Source of the DNA: an uncultured Oscillospiraceae bacterium
GTDB taxonomy: Bacteria > Bacillota > Clostridia > Oscillospirales > Oscillospiraceae
Direction: 5' to 3'
Length of the DNA: 27,020 nucleotides
Assembly (NCBI GenBank): GCA_910583885.1
Contig: CAJUAC010000035.1
Span: 1-27,020, forward strand
The first letter of the stretch is position 1, and the number at the start of each line of letters is the position of its first letter. Below the pieces are notes generated by a model. That model was given only the letters and a program-made list of their open reading frames with translations. It was not told where the DNA came from and did not search any database. Below are positions 7,308 to 12,970 of this stretch, piece by piece. Both the position numbers and the translations under genes were made by a program.

Positions 7308-7325
7308 ATTTTATAATGGAAAAGT
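7308..7325. promoter_or_regulatory. Operator-like palindrome, site 2 (degenerate)
   Basis: The central TTTTATAATGGAAAA resembles the better sites (TTTTATAATTGAAAA at 7776-7793) but the outer G and C are replaced. It lies 22 nt from site 1. Confidence 0.35.
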
Positions 7326-7356
7326 CATCTTGCAGTAGGTGCCATACTATGTAACT

Positions 7357-7683
7357 TCAAAGCTCTTGCTCTGAAATCCAGGTGAGCAGGCTTTGAGAAA
7401 GCGCCAGCTGTTTTTCGTCCATGCTCCTTAGCAATTCCGCCACATTGCGCCATTCTTCCCTCTCCTGCCGGGCTGTACCTACCAGAAATTCATCTGGCGT
7501 GGTCTCCAGGGCGATAGCAAGGCGCATGATAACCTCTGTAGAAGGAATCGAAATTGCACGTTCTATATTGGTCAGATACTTATAGCCGATATCGGCCTTT
7601 TCTTCAACTTCGTACTGCTTCATCCTCAATTGCCGCCGTCTTTTGGCAATCCGTTTTCCGATCAATTCATAGTCCAGCCCCAT
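7357..7683 (-). CDS. XRE-family transcriptional regulator (copy B)
   Basis: This 108-residue paralogue of the 6890-7216 product has the same layout: helix-turn-helix in IAKRRRQLRMKQYEVEEKADIGYKYLTNIERAIS, the shared block STEVIMRLAIALETTPDEFLVGTARQE, and a helical tail ending LLTWISEQEL. The ATG at 7683 is preferred: AGAGG stands 8 nt upstream and it aligns exactly with copy A. A GTG three codons earlier overlaps the ribosome site. It is divergent from the 55-residue gene at 7816, with 132 nt between the starts holding two operator-like palindromes. One of these (7716-7733) lies just upstream of a TATATT hexamer on the minus strand, as expected for autorepression. Confidence 0.92.
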   Translation of the reverse strand: MGLDYELIGKRIAKRRRQLRMKQYEVEEKADIGYKYLTNIERAISIPSTEVIMRLAIALETTPDEFLVGTARQEREEWRNVAELLRSMDEKQLALSQSLLTWISEQEL

Positions 7684-7715
7684 ACAAAACACCTCTATTG
7701 CAATAATATAGAGAA

Positions 7716-7733
7716 GTTTTATATTTCATAAAC
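7716..7733. promoter_or_regulatory. Operator-like palindrome, site 3
   Basis: GTTTTATATTTCATAAAC forms a near-palindrome 33 nt upstream of regulator copy B and overlaps the region where its -35 element should lie. Confidence 0.5.
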
Positions 7734-7775
7734 AGACAAAAAAGTCGAAATCCGACTTATTACATACAATAATCA

Positions 7776-7793
7776 GTTTTATAATTGAAAAAC
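7776..7793. promoter_or_regulatory. Operator-like palindrome, site 4 (best copy)
   Basis: GTTTTATAATTGAAAAAC is the clearest copy. It contains a TATAAT at 7780-7785 and lies 23 nt before the start of the plus-strand small gene, so a bound regulator would block that gene's promoter region. Confidence 0.5.
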
Positions 7794-7815
7794 ATCTAAT
7801 AACAGGAGGATTCAT

Positions 7816-7983
7816 ATGTACCGGAAAATGTATTTAACCCTTTTCAACGCCATCACGGATGCGCTGGAACACATAGAGCAGAAAAACATTGGCCGTGCGG
7901 AGGACACTTTAAAAACGGCCCAATGTGCAGCAGAGGAGATATACATATCCTGGGATAGAAATGCGGATGAGGCGGCGGAATAA
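7816..7983 (+). CDS. Small helical protein, 55 aa, paralogue of the 5721-5897 product
   Basis: The ATG at 7816 with AGGAGG 6 nt upstream opens a 55-codon frame ending in TAA. The protein starts MYRKMYLTLFNAITDALEHI, has a central AEDTLKTAQCAAEEIYIS and an acidic tail DEAAE; a two-helix hairpin is likely. The YxKxY start and the AEExYIS block are shared with the 58-residue protein at 5721-5897. It is transcribed away from XRE regulator copy B, and site 4 lies just upstream, so that regulator probably controls it. It resembles small hypothetical proteins of clostridial prophages and conjugative elements. Function unknown. Confidence 0.82.
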   Translation: MYRKMYLTLFNAITDALEHIEQKNIGRAEDTLKTAQCAAEEIYISWDRNADEAAE

Positions 7984-8010
7984 TCCGCCGCCTCACCGTG
8001 CTTGCAGGCA

Positions 8011-8032
8011 GTATTTGACAAAATCCGGCATA
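8011..8032 (+). repeat. 22-bp direct repeat, copy 1 (promoter region)
   Basis: This copy begins GTATTTGACA and ends CCGGCATA, and it is identical at all 22 positions to 8344-8365. It contains the -35 element of the small peptide gene's promoter. Confidence 0.9.
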
Positions 8033-8043
8033 CGCTATACAAT
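8015..8043 (+). promoter_or_regulatory. Sigma-A promoter of the small peptide gene
   Basis: -35 TTGACA (8015-8020), a 17-nt spacer and -10 TACAAT (8038-8043) form a near-consensus promoter. Transcription should start near 8050 and leave a leader of about 70 nt before the ATG at 8119. Confidence 0.8.
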
Positions 8044-8090
8044 AATTATGCCGAAAGGCCAGAAGGGTTCTGTTGCATATGGCGGTTAGC

Positions 8091-8112
8091 CACTCCCTTG
8101 GGAAAGGGGGTG
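8091..8112 (+). promoter_or_regulatory. Stem-loop sequestering the peptide gene's Shine-Dalgarno
   Basis: Arms CACTCCCTT (8091-8099) and AAGGGGGTG (8104-8112) form a 9-bp stem with one G-U pair and a GGGA loop. The 3' arm includes the AGGGGG ribosome-binding sequence 8 nt before the ATG. Sequestered ribosome sites of this kind are typical of type I toxin mRNAs. Confidence 0.7.
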
Positions 8113-8118
8113 AGGCTG

Positions 8119-8205
8119 ATGTGGAAAAGACAGGTAATCGCATTCCTGCGGTTCCTGATCTGCCTTGTATGGGCATTGTACATACTCTCCGCAAATGCGT
8201 GCTGA
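8119..8205 (+). CDS. 28-aa hydrophobic peptide, putative type I toxin
   Basis: The ATG at 8119 opens a 28-codon frame. The peptide has a short basic start (MWKRQ) and one hydrophobic helix through about residues 6-24 (VIAFLRFLICLVWALYIL), with a brief polar SANAC end. That is the shape of small membrane-acting toxins. A consensus promoter lies 75 nt upstream, the Shine-Dalgarno is embedded in a 9-bp stem, the stop codon lies in a stable 3' hairpin, and a consensus promoter points back from the 3' side to make an antisense RNA. The frame extends upstream to 8002, but that start precedes the promoter, so the short form is favoured. I cannot match the peptide to a named family. A leader peptide or small membrane regulator is the alternative. 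Confidence 0.65.
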   Translation: MWKRQVIAFLRFLICLVWALYILSANAC

Positions 8206-8230
8206 CTGCCCGGTAGCACGAGCAGTCAGC
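8201..8230 (+). terminator. 3' hairpin of the peptide mRNA
   Basis: Perfect 9-bp arms GCTGACTGC (8201-8209) and GCAGTCAGC (8222-8230) enclose a 12-nt loop. The peptide stop codon is inside the 5' arm. The following T content is weak (GGCTTTCTAT), so termination may be inefficient or occur at the T-tract near 8284-8289. Confidence 0.5.
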
Positions 8231-8289
8231 ATAGGCTTTCTATGATTGAGTGTAAAGGTTAACCGCTGCAGCAGTTCCCTTCTGTTTTT

Positions 8290-8318
8290 ATTATACGGAA
8301 CTGATACCATCTTGTCAA
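8290..8318 (-). promoter_or_regulatory. Consensus sigma-A promoter pointing back at the peptide gene
   Basis: On the minus strand, -35 TTGACA (8313-8318), a 17-nt spacer and -10 TATAAT (8290-8295) match the consensus perfectly. No protein gene starts downstream on this strand before 8119, which implies a non-coding RNA. Confidence 0.8.
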
Positions 8319-8343
8319 GCGGACAGTTTATTGAAAAAAGGCG

Positions 8344-8365
8344 GTATTTGACAAAATCCGGCATA
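8344..8365 (+). repeat. 22-bp direct repeat, copy 2
   Basis: It is identical to 8011-8032. The two copies bracket the peptide gene and its antisense promoter, 333 bp apart. Confidence 0.9.
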
Positions 8366-8377
8366 TAGCGGTACATA
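8348..8377 (+). promoter_or_regulatory. Second, weaker promoter in the repeat copy
   Basis: TTGACA (8348-8353), an 18-nt spacer and TACATA (8372-8377). It would transcribe toward the 3' end of the convergent flippase gene, and no reading frame with a ribosome site follows. It may be a relic of a duplicated peptide locus. Confidence 0.35.
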
Positions 8378-8468
8378 TTTGCTGTATCGCTATTGGGGCT
8401 GCTATCCGGGCTTAACCCGTGTAGACATTATCTACAGAAAAGAATAAAATTTCTGAAAGTTTATGGCC

Positions 8469-9989
8469 CTACCGCTTTCTTCTCATCCTTTGCCCAGCTA
8501 CACCTTTCAGAAACAGAAATTCCTCCATCCTCCAATATGCAGCCAAAAACGCAAGATTAGGCACCGCCGCGCAGATGAATCCCTTTTTCAGAAATCCGGC
8601 AAGCCCGCTTCCCGTCAGCCCGCACAACAGCCATGTCAATGCCCCGGCAGCCACAGTAACCACCAGGCGTACACAATACCCCTTAAAATACTCCCCAGCG
8701 GGCATATGCAGACCCCGGCTGTATAAAACCAACGGCTCGCGCCAGAAGGGGAACGCCAGCGTACTGATCAACGTCCCGGCCATAATGCCCTCCACGCCCC
8801 AGCGCCGGGCCAGCAGCACGGAAACCACCAGGTTGAAAGCCGCCTCCACAATCGAATTATGGCGGTCATACCAAAAGAGGCCCAGTACGCTCTTGGTATT
8901 GATCACAGGAGTGCGCATACTGGTCACATAAAAGTTTACCACAATCAGTAGCACCGCTGGGGCGGGCAGCAGATAGCCCTCGCCCAGCCAGAGGTCAATG
9001 AAGGGGTCATAGAGGCAGAACAGGCAGATGCTCATCCACCCGAAAAGCCAGGCGGAGAAAAAAGCCAGGCGGCGGAAGGCCGCCTGTTTGCCTTCCATGG
9101 CCTCTGTAGCAGCCAGGTTTCCCAGGGCGGGTGTGATGACATCAAACAGGGCGCCGACCATGATGTTAAGAAAGCTCCGTATCATGACGTAATTGGAATA
9201 CAGGCCCGCTGTGGCGACTCCCACGAATTTGGAGATCAGCAGGTTGTCCGTGTTGAACACCGCCACAGCCCCAATCCGGTGGAGCAGCATGGCCTGCACA
9301 TTGCGGCGTATCTCCCCCAGAATCTCCGGGGGCAGGGGGCGGACATTCTTCTCCCGCAGATAGGGATAGAGCCGGTCCGCCTGTATGGAGACGGCGGCGT
9401 TCTGCACAATCGTGGCCCCGATGGCAAGGAAGAGGTAATATAAGTAATTCCGGGTCAGCAGCAGCACCCCGATCTGCGCCGCCGTGGCCCCCAGGGACAC
9501 CGCGGCGCGGATGGCCGTTTCCACATACTTTTTCTGGTACACAAAAAGCAGGGTGGACTTATAAGCAAAGAAGTACGAGATGCTGGCATTGGCCAGGTTC
9601 AGCACATAGATGAGCGGGATGTAGGGGATGTCCTCCGGCATCTTCTTTACAAAAAAGCTCAAAAACGGAGTCAGGGACAAGCCCACCGCCAGCACCACCA
9701 TGCCCACTGCCCGGTAAACCCGGCGGTAAAGCCGGACAAGGGACTTGATTGTCTCCGTGTCCCCCTGGGCTACCGGGCGGTAGAGGCTGTAAGTAATGGA
9801 GGCGCTGAACCCCAGCTCCGCCAGGGAGAGCATAGAGAGCACATCGGTAAAGAGCCCGTTGAGCCCCAGGTACTCCCGCCCCAGCAAAAGGACAAACACC
9901 CGGCGGGACAGAAATTTCAGCACGGCCAGCAGAAGTTCACCGGCCATGACGAATTTTAAGTTTTTTTCCATACGCGCCGCTCTGTCCAT
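8469..9989 (-). CDS. Wzx-type oligosaccharide flippase
   Basis: This 506-residue polytopic membrane protein has about 12-14 hydrophobic segments and belongs to the polysaccharide transporter (MOP superfamily) type. The N-terminal pattern FLSRRVFVLLLGREYLGLNGLFTDVLSMLSLAELGF and the mid-protein NTDNLLISKFVGVATAGLYSNY are characteristic. It should flip undecaprenyl-diphosphate-linked repeat units across the cytoplasmic membrane for polymerisation by the Wzy-like protein encoded upstream. The ATG at 9989 has AAGGA 5 nt upstream and lies 9 nt after the stop of the preceding glycosyltransferase gene. It is the last gene of the operon. No clean terminator is visible downstream; a small TGTAGA/TCTACA hairpin near 8422-8438 is the only candidate. 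Confidence 0.93.
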   Translation of the reverse strand: MDRAARMEKNLKFVMAGELLLAVLKFLSRRVFVLLLGREYLGLNGLFTDVLSMLSLAELGFSASITYSLYRPVAQGDTETIKSLVRLYRRVYRAVGMVVLAVGLSLTPFLSFFVKKMPEDIPYIPLIYVLNLANASISYFFAYKSTLLFVYQKKYVETAIRAAVSLGATAAQIGVLLLTRNYLYYLFLAIGATIVQNAAVSIQADRLYPYLREKNVRPLPPEILGEIRRNVQAMLLHRIGAVAVFNTDNLLISKFVGVATAGLYSNYVMIRSFLNIMVGALFDVITPALGNLAATEAMEGKQAAFRRLAFFSAWLFGWMSICLFCLYDPFIDLWLGEGYLLPAPAVLLIVVNFYVTSMRTPVINTKSVLGLFWYDRHNSIVEAAFNLVVSVLLARRWGVEGIMAGTLISTLAFPFWREPLVLYSRGLHMPAGEYFKGYCVRLVVTVAAGALTWLLCGLTGSGLAGFLKKGFICAAVPNLAFLAAYWRMEEFLFLKGVAGQRMRRKR

Positions 9990-9998
9990 TGGATTCCT

Positions 9999-10988
9999 TC
10001 ACTCCGTCCCACTCTTCCGTACGCGCTTTATTTGCCGGTAAAGGGCGGCCATTGCCCGAAAAACCGGCGTCCCGGCCCAGAGGGCCAGCTCCGCCGCCCG
10101 GCTCTTTCCATCCGGGCACAGGCCCCAGGCCTGCCAACCGAAGTGGCGGCGGGTATACTCCTGAAAACGCCGCAGATAGTCCCGGGCACTTCCGTCCGCG
10201 CCGTCCTCCAGGGCCTGCATCGCCAGCCGGGCGGCGGCGTCCAGCGCCACCTGCCGGAAGCAGAGCTCCGCCTCCGGGAAGGCGATGGCAGCGTCTTCGC
10301 AGATCCGGTCCAGAACCGAGAGCACCGTGCAGCGCTTCTCCGTCACACCGTGATGAATCAGGCTGCCCTCCCGGAAAACATAGTGGTAAAGCGGGGCCGG
10401 CACATAGGCAATTCGTCCGGCCCGCTTCAAAGCCTGATAGAAAAACAGGAGGTCCTCGCAGCAAAGGGCGCTCCGGTCAAAGGGGATCCGCCGGGCCAGC
10501 TCCGCCGGGAACAGCTTTCCCCACGCCGTCCAGAGGAAGGGCGATCGTTCCGCCAGGCAGCGGGCCGTCTCCGCCGGGGTAAGCACCCGGGCAGGGCCGG
10601 GTTTCAGGCCCAGCCCTTCGTCCCCGCAGACGCTGATATCTGCGCGGGTCTCCTCCAAGGCGCGGTACAGCGTTTCCAGCAGGCCGGGTTCCACATAATC
10701 ATCTGAATCCACAAAGGCGACATAGTCCCCCGCCGCCCGGCGGACACCCTCGTTCCGGGCAGCGGAAAGGCCCTGGTTCTCCGGGAGGTGCAGGACCTGA
10801 AACCGCCTGTCCCGGGCGGCCCAGGCCTCGCAGATGGGGCCCCCGCCGTCGGTGGAGGCATCGTCCACAACAATGACCTCCATATTGGGATAGGTCTGCG
10901 CCGCCAGAGAGGCCATACATTTCTCCACGTAGTCCTCCACGTTGTACACAGGCACGACTACGCTGATTTTCGCTTCCTTCTCTCCCAT
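9999..10988 (-). CDS. GT2 family glycosyltransferase (tandem copy 3)
   Basis: This 329-residue GT-A fold enzyme carries the nucleotide-sugar motif KISVVVPVYN at 7-16, VVDDAST, the arginine segment SAARNEG, and the DxD-type metal site FVDSDDYV. The rest follows the pattern W-x-A-W-G-K-L-F and LCCEDLLFFYQ shared with its two tandem paralogues. It should transfer one sugar to the lipid-linked repeat unit in the cytoplasm; donor and acceptor cannot be read from sequence. The ATG at 10988 is chosen because GGGAGG stands 9 nt upstream and it lies only 2 nt past the previous stop; upstream extensions in this frame do not resemble protein. The C-terminus ends in basic residues and may contact the membrane. 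Confidence 0.93.
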   Translation of the reverse strand: MGEKEAKISVVVPVYNVEDYVEKCMASLAAQTYPNMEVIVVDDASTDGGGPICEAWAARDRRFQVLHLPENQGLSAARNEGVRRAAGDYVAFVDSDDYVEPGLLETLYRALEETRADISVCGDEGLGLKPGPARVLTPAETARCLAERSPFLWTAWGKLFPAELARRIPFDRSALCCEDLLFFYQALKRAGRIAYVPAPLYHYVFREGSLIHHGVTEKRCTVLSVLDRICEDAAIAFPEAELCFRQVALDAAARLAMQALEDGADGSARDYLRRFQEYTRRHFGWQAWGLCPDGKSRAAELALWAGTPVFRAMAALYRQIKRVRKSGTE

Positions 10989-10990
10989 CG

Positions 10991-11950
10991 CTACCGGCCT
11001 CCCAGCCGCTTGACCCAGGCAAAAGCCGCCGCCGCCGCCATCCAAAACCCCCTTGCGCTGGCGCACAGGGCCAGCAGCGCCGCCGCGTCCCGCTTCCGTG
11101 GAAGGCGCAGCATCGCCCGCCAGCTGAAATGCCGCCGGGTGTTCTCCCGGATCCGCTCCAAATACGGGAGGGTCCGTCCTCCCTCCCCACCCTTCTTTAC
11201 CGTCAGCACCGCCAGGCACCGGTTGGCTTCCAGCGCCAGGAGGCGGAAATCCTCCGCGGATTCCGGGAAGTTTTTCGCCGCGTCCTGGCAGACAAAGTCC
11301 TGGGCGGCAAACGCCGTAAGCTTCCGCTCGCTGGCGCCGCTCTGCATCTGGCTGCCCTCCCGCTGGGTGTAATGGTAGAGGGCATCCGGCCGGTAACTGA
11401 CCCGCCGGGCCTGTTTCAGGAGCGAATAGAGGAACAGCAGGTCCTCGCTGTAGAAAATATCCTCCCGAAAGAGGCTGCCTTTTACCAGCTCTGTCCGGTA
11501 AAGCTTCCCCCAGGGCACCAGGTTGAAGGGAACGCCCCGGGCCAGGCAGCGAATCGCTTCCTCTCGGGTATAGACGGCGGCGGGGCCGCTCCCCAAGGCG
11601 ATGCCGTCGGCCCCACAGGCGCTGACATCCGCACCGGCCTCCGCCAGGATTTCATACAGCTTTTCCAGCAGGTCCGGCTCTACCCGGTCGTCGGCGTCCA
11701 CAAAGGAAAGGTACGCCCCCTGTGCCCGGCGGATCCCCTCGTTCCGGGCGGCGGAGGGGCCCCGGTTTTCCGGGAAATGGACGGCCTGGACCCGGGAGTC
11801 CCAATCCGCATAGGCATCGCAGATGGAGCCGCTGTGATCCCGGGAGGCGTCGTCTATCAAAAGGATCTCCCAACTCGGATAGGTCTGGGCCAGGAGGGAT
11901 TCCAGGCAGCCTACCAGATAGCCCTCCACGTTGTACACAGGGACAATCAC
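10991..11950 (-). CDS. GT2 family glycosyltransferase (tandem copy 2), start uncertain
   Basis: This GT-A enzyme has IVPVYNVEGYL at the N-terminus, LIDDASRDHSG, SAARNEGIRRA, the metal site FVDADDRV, and the paralogues' P-W-G-K-L-Y and YSEDLLFLY blocks. The first canonical start is the GTG at 11950, but this removes the KISV strand that begins the nucleotide-binding fold. It also leaves only a weak GGAGAG at an unusual distance. Aligned with its paralogues, the protein should begin at the ATC codon at 11977, which has AGGAGG 10 nt upstream. Alternatively, a GTG at 11984 overlapping the upstream stop would enter this frame if one base of the A5 run (11956-11960) were absent. The function is therefore probably intact but initiation is abnormal, or the base call is wrong. 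Confidence 0.85.
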   Translation of the reverse strand: MIVPVYNVEGYLVGCLESLLAQTYPSWEILLIDDASRDHSGSICDAYADWDSRVQAVHFPENRGPSAARNEGIRRAQGAYLSFVDADDRVEPDLLEKLYEILAEAGADVSACGADGIALGSGPAAVYTREEAIRCLARGVPFNLVPWGKLYRTELVKGSLFREDIFYSEDLLFLYSLLKQARRVSYRPDALYHYTQREGSQMQSGASERKLTAFAAQDFVCQDAAKNFPESAEDFRLLALEANRCLAVLTVKKGGEGGRTLPYLERIRENTRRHFSWRAMLRLPRKRDAAALLALCASARGFWMAAAAAFAWVKRLGGR

Positions 11951-11980
11951 GCTGATTTTTGCTCTCTCCCGCTCGATGGC

Positions 11981-12970
11981 TCACTCACCTCCTCCCCGTT
12001 TTATACGCGCGTAAACACGGGCCAGCGCCCAAAAGGCCGCCGTGCTGGTATACAGCGCCAGTACCGCCGCTCTGCCCTGCGCGCGGGGCAGCAGCGCCAG
12101 GGCCCTTCGGCTGAAATGCCGCCGGACGCCTTTTTGAAACCGTTTTAGATAGCGGAAGGTCTGCCCGGCCTCCATATTCCTTTCCACAGCCTCTCTGGCG
12201 AAGTCCCGGTAAATCTCCAGGGCCAGCTGCTGGAAATCCGGCAAGACCTCCCGGGAACGGACGGCGGCATCCTCGCAAATGGAATCAATGGCCAGGAGCG
12301 CCGTACACTTGCGCTCAAAATCATGGTGGTAGGACAGGCTGCCCTCCCTGCAAACATGATGGTAAAGCTTTTTCGGTGTATAGCTTAATTTGTCTATCTT
12401 CTGAAACACCTGATAGAGAAACAGAAGGTCCTCGCTGCAAAACACCCCTTCGTGAAAGGGACACGCCTTTACCAGCTCCGCCGGGTAGAGTTTTCCCCAC
12501 GCCGAATAGGAAAAAAATCCATTCCACACAATCCAGCGAAGCGCCTCTTCCCTGGAATATACAGCGGCGCGGGACCCCTCCCCCATCACGCCGCCGGTTC
12601 CGCAGACGCTGATGTCCGCCCCCGTTTCCAGCATACTGCTGTACAGCTTCTCCAGCAAATCCAGTTCCACATAGTCGTCCGCATCCAAAAAGGAAACAAG
12701 TGCCCCTTCTGCGGACATTTCTTGTATTCCTGTGTTTCGAGCGGCGGAGGGGCCCCGGTTTTCCGGAAAATGGATTACCCGCACCCGGCTGTCCCGAGCC
12801 GCGTAGGCGTCGCAGATAGCGCCGCTGTGATCCCTGGAGGCGTCATCTATCAGCAGAACCTCCAAATTGACATAGGTCTGGGCCAGGACAGAATCCAGGC
12901 ACTGCTCCAGGTAGTTCTCCACATTGTACACCGGCACAATCACGCTAATCAGCGGGGTTCTTTGCTCCAT
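11981..12970 (-). CDS. GT2 family glycosyltransferase (tandem copy 1)
   Basis: This 329-residue enzyme starts MEQRTPLISVIVPVYN. It has LIDDASRDHSGAICDAYAARDSRV, SAARNTGIQE, the metal-binding FLDADDYV, then SAWGKLYPAELVK and CSEDLLFLYQVF. The ATG at 12970 has GGAGG 8 nt upstream and overlaps the end of the preceding GT4 gene by 26 nt, suggesting translational coupling. Residues 20-60 are very similar to copy 2 (shared DHSGxICDAYAxxDSRV and HFPENRGPSAARN), so these two arose by a more recent duplication than copy 3. It should add one sugar of the repeat unit. Specificity is unknown. Confidence 0.93.
   Translation of the reverse strand: MEQRTPLISVIVPVYNVENYLEQCLDSVLAQTYVNLEVLLIDDASRDHSGAICDAYAARDSRVRVIHFPENRGPSAARNTGIQEMSAEGALVSFLDADDYVELDLLEKLYSSMLETGADISVCGTGGVMGEGSRAAVYSREEALRWIVWNGFFSYSAWGKLYPAELVKACPFHEGVFCSEDLLFLYQVFQKIDKLSYTPKKLYHHVCREGSLSYHHDFERKCTALLAIDSICEDAAVRSREVLPDFQQLALEIYRDFAREAVERNMEAGQTFRYLKRFQKGVRRHFSRRALALLPRAQGRAAVLALYTSTAAFWALARVYARIKRGGGE

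Larger units (their letters stand above)
8119..8283 (-). ncRNA. Predicted antisense RNA opposite the peptide mRNA (putative antitoxin)
   Basis: The minus-strand promoter at 8290-8318 should start transcription near 8283 and run leftward through the peptide's 3' hairpin into the coding region, giving at least about 80 nt of complementarity. The left end is unknown because no clear minus-strand terminator is visible; the coordinate given is arbitrary. The 3'-overlapping arrangement resembles TxpA/RatA and BsrG/SR4 of Bacillus. It rests on promoter sequence and geometry only. Confidence 0.4.

Noticed and set aside
7742..7765. A short inverted repeat AAGTCG/CGACTT followed by T6 on the minus strand, resembling a terminator.
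   Set aside because: Only 6 bp, located upstream rather than downstream of a gene; too weak to call, though it could attenuate regulator copy B.
8002..8205. A 67-codon reading frame that would extend the small hydrophobic peptide by 39 residues.
   Set aside because: Its start lies upstream of the -35 element of the near-consensus promoter and has no ribosome site, whereas the ATG at 8119 does. The extension also looks like noncoding sequence.
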